A stretch of 64,000 nt of DNA, from contig NW_020313168.1 in the NCBI RefSeq assembly GCF_003265705.1, forward strand, positions 2,201,022 through 2,265,021. The letters are read 5' to 3'. Positions 55,501 to 64,000 of the stretch are shown in pieces; within the stretch, counting starts at the first letter, position 1, and each line of letters begins with the position of its first letter. This DNA is from Callorhinus ursinus. Lineage: Eukaryota > Chordata > Mammalia > Carnivora > Otariidae. Both the position numbers and the translations under genes were made by a program. The notes under the pieces are model-generated. The model was not told the DNA's origin. It ran no database searches and worked only from the letters and a program-made list of their open reading frames with translations.

Positions 55501-58500
55501 CTAGACGGGCCGCCACAGCAGCCCAGAGGTAGCGGGTACAGGAGCGGCAGGCATGCGCCCAGAGGCTGGGCGCACTCAGACAGCACCCCTCCAGACTGGC
55601 CATCTGCTGCCGTGACCCATGACCCACAGGGGACGCAGGGCACGCACAGAGAAAGGTGGGGCTTTCTTACTCTGGGCTAGGGAGTCAGGGCCGTGAGAGC
55701 GCCAGCAGGCCAGGGCTGGATCAGAGGTGCCTACGGGGCAGGTCCGTGGGGTTGTTTGAGCCTGCATGCCCCCCACAGGCCCTCTGTGTGCCCTCCCCTT
55801 GGGCGGCGTCACCCCCATCCCTCACCCTCCCCTTGGGCGGCCTCGCCCCCATCCCTCACCTTCTCCTTGTGCTGGGCGTTGTTCTCTAGCCCGTCCACCT
55901 GTAGAAGTTTCTTGGCTACCCCAATGCAGGGCAAGTCTGTGAGGACGCCGAGGTGGCAGGCCACTCCGAAGCCTACAGGGGCAGAGAGTGAGGCTGGGCT
56001 GGTGGGGCAGTGAGCCAAGTAGTCGAGAGGCGGCGTAGAGACAGAGGACAAACCAGAACCTGCTGAGTCTTCCCAGGTAAACAAAGGCCTGTCGGCGGAC
56101 TGAAGACCGGGAAGACAGGACTGGGAGAGCCAGCCTGAGCCGGGACGTAGCCCCCTGCCCCACTTTCACAGTTGTCAGGCTGGGGTGGAAGATGCCTCCT
56201 TCCCCCTGGCAAGGTCCGGAGCCTGATTAGTTCACGATGCTTCACACTGGTTCTCCTCTTTCTGGCAATTTCCATCCTCTTCTCCCCCTTGTAGTTGCCA
56301 TCAGGCCCGTGTCACCCTCCCAGCACATCCTGGGGCTCCTGCCAGGCAGTGCATATACAGTGGCTGGGGGCCTGGCCCCACGTTGGCACCACGGGTCCCA
56401 GGTCCCTCTGCTGCCCCACCCCCAGGCTTGTGTCTGAGGGTGAAACCTCTCCTCTCCCTCGGTCACTCTCTGTGGCCAGTGTCCCGGTGCCCAGGTGGGT
56501 GCAAGTTTCCCAGCGTCAGTGGGGAATGGGCACCCCTGTCTGGTTTCCATCGAGGGCCTGTCACTACTCGGGGTGGGACGAGGTGGGACAGGCCAGCTGA
56601 GCAGCAGTCAGGACCAACTGGCCGAGGGTGCTTGGGACGGGCCAGCATGGAGTGCTAGGGGAGGCCTCAGGGGCGGGCAGGAAAAGAGGCAGGGTCCTGA
56701 CAATGAAATCAAGCCCAGGGAAGCATGGCCAGTGCCAGGCCTGCAGCAGAGGGCCTGGGGCAGGGTGCAGGCAGTCCGGAAGGACACTCGTCAGAACTGC
56801 CCCCTCCTGCGCCCTGTCTTTTGGGAGCAGGATTACCTCGGTGGTGGAGAACCCCATTTCCATCCACAAGGAGGACCTGGAAGAGCCATAGGTGAAAGTC
56901 AGTCAGCCGAACTGCCCCTCGCCCATCAGACCAGGGCATCCCAGATCAAGGGGGGTGGGACTGCCACTTCTGGGGGGCGCGGGCGGCTTTTTAGAAAATC
57001 CGATCCCTCTCCTCAAGGTAAAAGTGCATCCTTTCCAGGGAGTTCAGAGCTCTCCCTGTGCGGTGGGTGATGCGGCTGGCAGAGGCCTTCCCTCCTGGGT
57101 GGAAACCAAGGGCCCTTCTCCTTGGTCGTGGTACCTGCCTGGGGCACGAGGCGGGGCTCCTTCTCCCGCAGCCGCTGCACTGCGTCCTCCAGGAAGGGCA
57201 CCTCTCGGAAGGCCAGGAAGCCCGACATGTAGGGCGCCGTCAGGCTAACCATGCAGCAGTCCTCATACACCACCTGTCACCGGGCACCCAGGTCACAGGT
57301 GGGTGCGGCCCTTGGCCCTTCATCCTTTAGGCCTCGTGGTGCTGCCAGCTCCCTCCCCATCTCCCAGCATCCGCCCCCCCTCAGCCACACCTCTCTGGGG
57401 GAAGAGTGCCCGGTGACAAGGTGACTGCCCTGCAAATGGGTGGCGGGGAATCAGCCTGCTGCCTTTCAAAGGTGCTCACACACTTCCTGCACCAGGCCCT
57501 CCTGCTCGGGTCACCTCTGTGCACCCCACACCCGGCTGTCAGCTGTCGGGAGGCTCAGAGAAGACAAAGCACAAGAGCGTGTGTGTCTGAAGTGCCACCA
57601 GACTAAGGATGTCGCTGTTCCCCATTAGAAGGAAAGGCCAGGTCTTCACAGGGTTACAACCACAAGAAAGGCAAACCTGGCTCTAAGAAAAGAGATTTCA
57701 AAGAATCCAGAAAAGGACAGGTGGGTTCTCAGAGCTAGACAATCTGAAAGAGAAACTGGGTCCCAACGGACAGGAGAGTCTAAAGAGAGACTGTCAGGCC
57801 ACCAGAGCAAAGAGCCCTGGGGCCTTCCAAACCACACCTTCAAACCCCCCGCCCCCCGAAGCTGGGCTCGAAGTGCTTACGCCCCAGAGAAGGGGCCGCT
57901 TTCCCCAAACATGAGGGTGGGGGCTTGTGACTCCAGCATCCTGATCATGGACTCACAGGAAGCTTATCCAACTGCCAATGACCCAAAGTGGGTGGGTCTC
58001 ATCTGAAGACAGAGCAGACATCGACTCACCGCGAGCCCAGTGCTGGGGCACAGAGCCCCACGAAGCTCAAACGTGGCCTGAGCTCTCACAGGACCATGGC
58101 TGCTTACGTCTGAATCTGTCCGCACAAGCTCCAGAAACCAGAGACCCACAAGGAGAGGGCATAAAGCTCCGCGGACACCACGTCCACGGCATGACCCAGG
58201 GATGAGCCTATTACGACCATTCATGCGCACCGACGTGGGGAAGTGAACAGCCTGGAACAGCAGAGACAGCTCTAGATCTGGGCTGGGCAAGGACAGGGGG
58301 GGACTGGGGTGGGGGGGGGAAGGGCCGGTGCTGGGGAACAGATGGAATGAGACCCATAGGCAATCCTGGCCAGTGGGGACCCGGGGGAAGAGGCACGGGA
58401 GGACACGGGACCAGCAGGGGCCTTGCAGGAAGACGCGGCCTCTGGGGAGAAACCGGGGAGCCCTGCAGGGTTGTGGTGAAGAAAATGAGGCCAGAAGCGC

Positions 58501-61500
58501 GAGGCTCTTCAGAAACAAGAGTGTCAAGAATCGGAAGGCATGCTGGCCATGGTCAACTCAGAAAAGGACACCGCTTACTGGAACAACTACACTTTACCGT
58601 CCCTCATGATCAGAGAAACCCAGCCAGCTACCCAAAGCCCCGGCCCTCCAGACACCTGTCTAAGCACAACTCGCCACGCACACTGAAGGCTGTGCAAACT
58701 CAGACGGCAATGACCCAACTCATGACTCGTTAAATAAATGCTGCCAACCAGCTGTGCAGCGGTGGAGGAAAATGAACCATTCCTACACGCAGATTGAGAG
58801 CACAAGGCAAAAATTAAACACTCAGGACAGACATAAACAAAAACACCGGACAGCCAAAAAAGCCAGAGCGCATGGCCGAAGAAGAAAAACAGGGCGATGG
58901 AGCTGAGTGCTTCAACAGAGCACTTAAAGCCTCAATCCAAGAAACGTTCCAGAAAAAAGGGAAATCTGACCCCACACATTCAAAAAGCCAGCTGTCAACT
59001 TGGAGAAACGGACCTGGAACAGTCAGCTCAAGAAATACGTGAAAGACAAGGAGTAAAGGAACAGGTATCATAAAGGGTACCCCCACCCAGAGTCCACGTG
59101 ACCCAAGGGCAGCAGTGGGCGTGCACCACACGTCCACCCTCTACAATCAGGAAGCAAAACCAGCTCAAGAGGCAACTGGGGAAATGTGCCATGGACAGGG
59201 ATCCAGGTGGTGCTAAGGGAATGTGAAGACTGCTATCAGGTCCACATAGGTCCCTCTCGGGACAGGCCTGCAGAAGTGCTCCCAGGTGAGCTGTCAACAC
59301 CTGCGGATCCCTCAGCGCACGCACACACGCACGCCCGCACACAGAAAACGAGAATTCGGTTGGCAAGAGCTGGATCTAAGCAGAGAGTAAACGGGTGTTA
59401 AATGCGTTATTCTTCCAATGTTTCAATGTTTACACATTTCCAAGTTAAAAATCTGGAAAAAGAAAAAAACCTCAATCGTGTAATGGCTGTGTGAGCACGA
59501 TCCGGACGGTCAGTAATCTCTGTGAAGATCTGCAGGTTTCAACCTAAGTGGGTGACGTGGCTCCTAAACACTCAGTCTCTTTGGTGCATTTAGACCCACC
59601 GAACTTGGGTGGAACTCAGTTCAGTTCTGGCGCCTGACGCAAAGCCGGACCCTGCTAACTGCAGGCATCCCAGAGGGCCAGCAGCAAGGGAAGAAGCTGG
59701 AAGTCACACCAGTGAGCCTCTGAGGACAGAGCAGAGCAGAGAGACGGAGAGCACAGAGTGGTCTTCAGATAGTGGGAGGGTGGACATGGAGGAAGGCGGG
59801 AAAGGTCTGTTCTGCACTCTGCTGCCTGAGGCCCAATCGACGGGCAGAAGTCACAAACATTTCAGCTCCCTGTAGAAAAGAAAATACTAACCAGGCGTCG
59901 GACCACGGAACGGGCTCTGTTGTGAGGCCCCCATTTGTCAGGGATATACTGAGGAAAGGACTCCTGGCTGCATGGAAGGCAGACCAGCGCTTCCCACCCT
60001 GGCTCTGCTGCGCGATCACAGGGACGCTTGTTTAAAGAAGATTTCCTGGGAGATTCTTTTTTCTTTCCAGAAATGAGTTGGGGCTCTGGGATAAATATAT
60101 CTTTTAAAAACTTTATTGAGGTAGAATTTACTACTATAGAGTTCACCTGTTTGAGGTGCATACTTCACTGTTTTCTATTTACAGAGTGGTACAACCATCT
60201 GATCCTAGAACATTCTCATGAACCCCCCCACAAACAAATCTCACCTCCCTTTGCAGTCACACCCCATCCATCCTTCTCCGTAGCCCTCAGCAACCAGGCA
60301 CTTGTTTTCTGTCTCTGGATTTGCCTATGGGATTTGTATACACCTCCAGCAGACTGACTGGGCAGACCTGCGGTCAGGCATCTGGGAGCCTCTGCACCAG
60401 ACTCTGCCCAAGCCCCATTCCTAGTCTAAGCTCCCACAGCAGAGGGCAATGAACGCCGAGTCCAACCGAGCAGCAGGCACTCTGCTCTGTGCTGGGACTA
60501 CAAGAGGATCACCCTACCCTTGAGAAGCCCCAGTTAGTGCGTAACTTTATTACAATGGAAAAAGCACTGCGTTGAGAGACACCACAGACGAGGATGAGAG
60601 GACGTTAATCCTGCATCAGGGAGAAAGAACAGAGACGGGACTATGTGAACTGGGGCTTGAAAAGTGAGCAACTAGCTAACGTTTATTTTTTTGAGGGCTT
60701 ACCACGTGCCAACTAATTGGTTTCCACGCATGATCTCATTTACCCTTCACAACTTAGCTGGCTATCAACAGTGTCACTGTCCCCGAGTTATGTCCCCGAG
60801 TTAGAAAAAAGGAAGTGAGAGGCCCAGGGGAGTGAAGTGGGAGTGGCAGAGGGGAAGTAAAGACCAGGCTGTCTGGCTCCGGAGGCTGGACCTTATCCCG
60901 GAGGCCATCCTACAAACTGACCAGGGGACCTGTGAGGGCAGGGACTCGGGTTCCACTACCACCCTAGATCCCGCTCTCAGCACACAGCAGGCGCTCAGCA
61001 CATTTTTGCTGAGTTTTGACTAACAGAGTCTTCCAAGTAAAGCACAAAGACACTGAAGCAGGAACACGTGGTCTTTAGGAGCAGGCAGATGAGGGAAAGA
61101 AAACCTCTTGAGCTGCAGAGCAAAGGTTTCCTTGTCAAGCTCTTCTTTAGTCAAGGCTTCCTGAACTGTGGACCCCAAACGAATCATGGGCATACTGTTC
61201 ACTCGTTCACGTCCCTATCTGAGTGTCTTCCATGGGGCAGGCATCAAGCTACGCTCCCACAGCTACAGCTGATGGGCATGGCAACACAGTTCCTATCACT
61301 GTGGAGTTTACATCCTGGGGAGGTAGAGACACCCACCAATTCCATCCCAGTGCAGTAAAGGGGAAAGAGAGGGTACTGAGTGTTTCCCGGTCCTGCAGGG
61401 AGAGCGGGGTGCTTACTGGGGGACCTGAGAGGTGAGTAGGGGTTAGCCAGGAGAGGAAACATCAGTGCAAAGGTCAGGCAGGCAGAGAGAGCATGGTACG

Positions 61501-62820
61501 TTCGAGGAATCTGAAGTACCCCGGAGTGGGGAATGGGGGTTGGTGAGGGTTGAACCTACAGCTTGACATTCAGTAGGGTCAGATTCCGAAGGGTCTTTAC
61601 ACTTATTAGCAAGTCCAACCCCACTTTCCATGAGATCACAGAATGGGCACTGAAGTGTTCTAAGTGAACTAGGTGGTAGTGTGACCACATTTACTTTTTA
61701 GGAAAATCGCTCTGCTGGTAGCATGGAGAAGAAGCCACAGAGGGCAGTCCTGAAGGCAGAAGACCCAGCAAAGCTTCTACTCCGTTCTCTGCAGGAAGGG
61801 GGACAGGGGCACATCCCACCGCTGGGAGGATGCAGACAGGGGGCCAGATTCCTGGCAAAAATGGAGCTAGCGTGGGACAGAATGGAACTGGACGTGTGAA
61901 TGACGCTCTGGGGAGACAGGGATTTCCAGCTTGGGCAATTCGGGGTGAGCTGCTGCGGGGCCACGGAGATGGGAAGCCCAAGGCGATGATCAACTTGGAG
62001 TAAAGACGGGAGTTAATTCAGATTTTAAGTCACAGAATCTCTTTTAGTCCTTACTCCCCTCCTTCCTTCTTCAAAGGCTTCCCAACCTATTCAGGAAATC
62101 CTACAAAAGGAGAAGCAGGGTTGTACGGGGGCACAGGCCCCTGTCCCGACGCCCCAGCCAGAGCGGGGCGCCCCCGGGGTTACCTCGAGCTCAGGGTAGC
62201 TGAGCACCACCAGGGAGGCACAAGCGCTGACACTGTCGCCCTTCACAAAGGACACGTCCACGCCCCCGACCCTCTGCAGCCCCGAGAAGGCGGCGTCCCG
62301 CTGCCACGCCTCCGTGTCCCGGTCCACGACGAGGGCCTTCAGCCGGGCTTGCTCCCTGAGGGCGACACACGTCCAGCGGACCTCCCGACCCCGCACGTCT
62401 GGGCGCGGGGTGGGGAGAGGTGGAGGCTCTTCCCTGGGGCACTCCCGGTCTCACCACCCGCCCCGNNNNNNNNNNTTCCCGGGGAGCCCGGCCCCGGGAA
62501 CACCCCTCCGCGGTCTCACCCCGCCTTCCCGGGGACACGCCTTCCGCGGTCTCGCCCGCCCTCCCCGGGAAGCCCGGCCTCGGGGACAGCCCGTCCACGG
62601 TATCGCCCCCACCTTCCCACCGCCCCGAGACCCGGCGCCAGAAGCAAGCGCGGCTGACCCCCGCAGACTACAACTCCCGAAGGCCCTTTCGTCCGCGGGC
62701 CGGGCCCCCGCAGCCCCAAAGTCGCTCCGGTCCCCGAAACTTGGCAGTCAGCCAACCCCATTACCGTTTCCAGAGCGACAGAGTCTCCTCGGGCGGCCAC
62801 GCCACCGCCTCCCGGGCCAT
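52469..62820 (-). CDS. ENDOV: Endonuclease V (eight recognised coding exons)
   Basis: Metal-dependent endonuclease that cuts the second phosphodiester bond 3' of inosine. The mammalian enzyme acts mainly on inosine-containing RNA, in cytoplasm and nucleolus. Coding exons (minus strand): 62820-62765, 62355-62184, 57273-57139, 56876-56837, 55972-55860, 54703-54635, 54383-54255, 52546-52469. They join in frame to 263 aa. The catalytic acids fall exactly at the known human positions: D52 (GGVDVSF), E100 (AFREVPF) and D126 (LLVDGNG). The strand-separating wedge is PYMS at 90-93 and conserved AKK is at 154-156. The start at 62820 gives the expected N-terminus; an in-frame ATG at 62871 would add 17 residues but probably lies in the promoter. 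Oddities: exon 3 has a GC donor, exon 5's donor is duplicated, and exon 8's stop overlaps a consensus donor, so the true C-terminus (about 282 aa in human) may use an unidentified further exon. Confidence 0.93.
53500..53830 (+). repeat. Probable L2 LINE fossil in ENDOV intron 7
   Basis: Contains 'caacagggcctttacaga', 'gccacaccttcc'-like and 'ctgcctttccccctcctctg' blocks of L2 type, antisense to ENDOV. A TTTATT at 53760-53765 (AATAAA on the ENDOV strand) lies in it and could act as an intronic polyadenylation signal. Confidence 0.4.
54255..54383 (-). CDS. ENDOV: ENDOV coding exon 7
   Basis: 129 nt, 43 codons, symmetric phase 0; acceptor ccttattctag, donor CAG|gtgggt. Encodes residues 196-238, including PLYISVGHKISLEAAVRLT and FRIPEPVRQ, the conserved final part of the nuclease fold. 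Confidence 0.92.
54635..54703 (-). CDS. ENDOV: ENDOV coding exon 6
   Basis: 69 nt, 23 codons, symmetric phase 0; acceptor cgttttccag, donor ATG|gtgagt. Encodes residues 173-195 (IRLLRAGGDSFPLIGGSGTV...). Skipping would keep the frame. Confidence 0.92.
55791..55858. repeat. 34-bp tandem duplication at ENDOV exon 5 donor
   Basis: Units 55791-55824 and 55825-55858 differ at two positions (ggcggcGtcA versus ggcggcCtcG). The right-hand unit ends at the exon 5 donor, so a copy of GGTGAGGGATGGG lies 34 bp further into the intron, with GT at 55825-55824. Confidence 0.85.
55860..55972 (-). CDS. ENDOV: ENDOV coding exon 5
   Basis: 113 nt; acceptor ctgcccctgtag, donor AAG|gtgagg. Encodes the rest of Gly135 to Lys172 (FGVACHLGVLTDLPCIGVAK...). 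The donor sequence is repeated 34 bp downstream by a tandem duplication. Confidence 0.93.
56837..56876 (-). CDS. ENDOV: ENDOV coding exon 4 (micro-exon)
   Basis: Only 40 nt; acceptor ggctcttccag, donor CGAG|gtaatc. Encodes VLLVDGNGVLHHR and the first base of Gly135. Carries catalytic Asp126. Confidence 0.93.
57139..57273 (-). CDS. ENDOV: ENDOV coding exon 3 (GC donor)
   Basis: 135 nt, 45 codons, phase 0 on both sides; acceptor ggtgacag. Encodes residues 77-121 with the wedge motif and Glu100. The only junction that keeps the frame into exon 4 is CCCCAG|gcaggt, a GC donor. The nearest GT, four bases further on, would shift the frame. Confidence 0.88.
57290..60090. other. ENDOV intron 2, left part: no feature assigned
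   Basis: Part of the 4.9-kb intron between exons 2 and 3. The 57.55-57.85 kb stretch and the A-rich 58.8-59.1 kb stretch look like very old retrotransposed or LINE-derived sequence, but I cannot name a source. No coding exon is supported. Confidence 0.35.
60095..60345 (-). mobile_element. L1 3'-end fragment, antisense, in ENDOV intron 2
   Basis: Same block order as the L1 at 27.15 kb: 'aaactttattgaggtagaat', 'gtggtacaaccatctgatcc', 'catccatccttctccgtagc', 'gtctctggatttgcctatgg'. Old and inactive; same strand as ENDOV transcription. Confidence 0.75.
60665..60850 (-). repeat. MIR SINE fossil with 13-bp internal duplication
   Basis: Antisense MIR: 'gggcttaccacgtgccaac', 'gatctcatttacccttcaca', 'ggaagtgagaggcccagggg'. 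Contains a perfect 13-bp tandem duplication, tgtccccgagtta, at 60778-60790 and 60791-60803. Confidence 0.65.
60900..61015 (+). repeat. L2 LINE 3'-end fossil
   Basis: 'gtgagggcagggactcgggt' followed by 'ctcagcacacagcaggcgct' and 'cagcacatttttgctga', the L2 3' terminus pattern. Confidence 0.55.
62184..62355 (-). CDS. ENDOV: ENDOV coding exon 2
   Basis: 172 nt; acceptor cgccctcag, donor CTCGAG|gtaacc, leaving in phase 0. Encodes residues 19-76, including the first catalytic Asp52 in GGVDVSFVKGD. Confidence 0.93.
62466..62475. other. Assembly gap (10 N) in ENDOV intron 1
   Basis: Ten N bases within a GC-rich, minisatellite-like stretch. The round number suggests a placeholder, so the true length of intron 1 is unknown. 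No exon boundary is affected. Confidence 0.97.
62476..62640. repeat. GC-rich minisatellite-like repeats beside the gap
   Basis: Imperfect units built on 'tccgcggtctc...cgcc' and 'ttccccgggg(a)' recur at roughly 40-50 bp spacing (around 62507, 62546 and 62594), and a related 'ggtctcaccacccgccccg' lies left of the Ns. Explains why assembly failed here. Confidence 0.55.
62765..62820 (-). CDS. ENDOV: ENDOV coding exon 1
   Basis: 56 nt: 18 codons plus two bases (AAA CG|gtaatg). Encodes MAREAVAWPPEETLSLWK, close in wording to the human N-terminus. It lies inside the CpG island. Confidence 0.9.
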
Positions 62821-62837
62821 GGCGCACCCCCAAGCGC

Positions 62838-62880
62838 CCCTTCCGGTGGCGTCACTTCCCGCTGCCGTCATTTCCGGTGG
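62838..62880 (-). promoter_or_regulatory. ENDOV core promoter: ETS and CRE-half-site cluster
   Basis: On the minus strand, two CCACCGGAA ETS sites (centred near 62874 and 62845) alternate with two TGACG half-sites (near 62867 and 62853) and a GGGAAGTG between them, 20-60 bp upstream of the ENDOV start codon. No TATA box is seen. Typical housekeeping-type promoter. The exact start site is not determined. Confidence 0.5.
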
Positions 62881-63450
62881 CCTGCGCGCAGGCGCCCGGT
62901 CGTCCTCGTGGGCTTGGAGCGGCTGGCTGGGGCTCGGGGTCCGAGCTGTGTGTTTCCAGACGCCGCCGCCTGGTGGCGGGAGGCTCGCTGGAACCCGCCC
63001 CCGACCCCAGGCCCCCTCAGCCCCCCTCCCCCCGTCGCCGCCCCCCAGCCCCCACCCCGGCGACCCGAGCGGCACGTCCGGACGCACGCTGGCAGGAGCG
63101 TGTGAGCGCGTGCGCGGGAGTCGTCGTCGGGTCGAAGGCTCGGGCGGCGCTTAGAGCAGCCTCGTGCCTGGACGGAGGAGCAGCAAAGCCGAGGGGTGGG
63201 CGGATCGCTGTGCGCTGCCGGCGGGGAAGGGCGACAGCAGGGGTCGCTGGTACAGCGCTGTCGGCCCGCGGCCCGGGAAGGGCGCCGGTCCCCAGGCTCC
63301 TGGCGCAGGGAGGTGTGCAGTGCACCCCGGAGGAGCAGGGCGGGACGGACCCTCCCTCCCGGCCCTCGCTCTCTCCTTTGGCTTCACACCCCCGAGCGTC
63401 AGCCCCGACCGCGGCACTGTGGTTTTAGGTCCAAGGACGTCGGGGAAAGT

Positions 63451-64000
63451 TCTGGAGGCAGGACGCAAGTCCTCCCCGGGCCAGACTCGTGGGTCGTGGC
63501 GGGCCCAAAGCCTCACCCGCTGTGCTACACGCAGACAGCGGTTGGAACCCTGACTCTTAGCTCCAAGCTCCTCCCTTGTGCCAGGCCTTGTGCTGGATGT
63601 TGGGGCTACGGCTTCCTCGGGCGCAGTCGCACGGTGGCCTGCTGCAGTGAGAATGACCTACCAGCCGACTTTGGACTGGCCCTGGGGAAGGCCTCGCTGA
63701 GGGGGATAGTTAAGAGGAGGGCCGGCAGAGGGCACAACGCGCGTACGGGTCCTGTGGCAGGCAAGACATTGGTGTACTTGAGGCTCGGAGGGCGGCCAGG
63801 GATGCTGACGCGTAGGCGCTTGACCCATGGCGTATATGCTACCAGGGGGCGCAGAGCAGGCTGTGGATAAGAACTGTAGTCTGAGTATACATCTCAAAAG
63901 GAAACAGGGACGTTTGAGGTTCAGGAAAGACGTAGAGCATCTGACAACTGACGGGGCCTTGAAGGATGGGCAAGCGTTCAGCAGGGAGAAGAAATGAGTA
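63451..64000. other. Flank upstream of ENDOV, no gene recognised
   Basis: GC-moderate sequence past the CpG island. No exon, repeat or RNA gene recognised. By mammalian synteny RNF213 is expected further right. Confidence 0.4.

Larger units (their letters stand above)
62150..63450. promoter_or_regulatory. CpG island over ENDOV promoter, exon 1 and exon 2
   Basis: Dense CG dinucleotides across exons 1-2, intron 1 and about 600 bp upstream. Long stop-free frames here on either strand are compositional. A gap of unknown length lies within it. Confidence 0.8.

Noticed and set aside
57550..57850. Possible processed pseudogene (K/R-rich translation with CLKCHQT wording)
   Set aside because: I could not match it to any known protein, stops occur in all frames, and no poly-A tail or target-site duplication is visible.
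62121..63105. Apparent coding frames crossing the N gap and divergent from ENDOV
   Set aside because: One is the complement of ENDOV exon 2. The others are CpG-island compositional frames, and translation across Ns is meaningless.

Overview
The window is vertebrate nuclear DNA from a carnivoran mammal. It carries spliced genes with GT-AG introns, CpG-island promoters, LINE-1, L2, MIR and MaLR-type repeats, and tRNA-derived carnivore CAN-SINEs. The three SINEs are of the caniform type and dog-specific SINEC_Cf copies are absent. The SINE near 51.0 kb ends in a 'CTGCCTACTTGTG' style tail familiar from mustelid-like caniforms. A non-dog caniform, perhaps a musteloid, is my best guess at moderate to low confidence.

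Two protein-coding genes can be reconstructed exon by exon. NPTX1 (neuronal pentraxin 1; plus strand, five coding exons, 13930-19532, 432 aa) sits in a large CpG island with a TATA-like box and a CRE-like site. A long 3' UTR probably runs to about 23.46 kb. ENDOV (endonuclease V; minus strand, eight recognisable coding exons, 62820 down to about 52469, 263 aa if the first stop is used) starts in a second CpG island with an ETS-rich promoter. The two genes converge, in the order known from other mammals (RPTOR - NPTX1 - ENDOV - RNF213), so RPTOR is expected to the left and RNF213 to the right. Neither is seen here.

Layout: 1-13.5 kb is intergenic DNA with an L1 3' end, L2 and MIR fossils, a 23-nt poly-G run, a CA repeat and AT-rich islands that look like regulatory DNA. 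13.6-23.5 kb is NPTX1. 23.5-52.4 kb is intergenic DNA with an antisense L1 carrying a TTCC microsatellite, an MLT1-like LTR, three CAN-SINEs with target-site duplications, a decayed sense L1 split by one of them, a recent 88-bp tandem duplication, an orphan CpG island at about 32.53-33.42 kb, and several AT-rich homeodomain-motif clusters that may be enhancers. 52.4-62.9 kb is ENDOV. 62.9-64 kb is its upstream CpG island and flank. A 10-N assembly gap lies in ENDOV intron 1.

The genes are not functionally linked: NPTX1 is a secreted synaptic pentraxin and ENDOV is an inosine-directed nucleic-acid endonuclease. I found no sign of a novel multi-gene system. The most useful leads are in the ENDOV gene structure (a non-canonical GC donor after exon 3, a duplicated donor at exon 5, and a stop codon overlapping a consensus donor at exon 8), the orphan CpG island, and the candidate non-coding regulatory elements.
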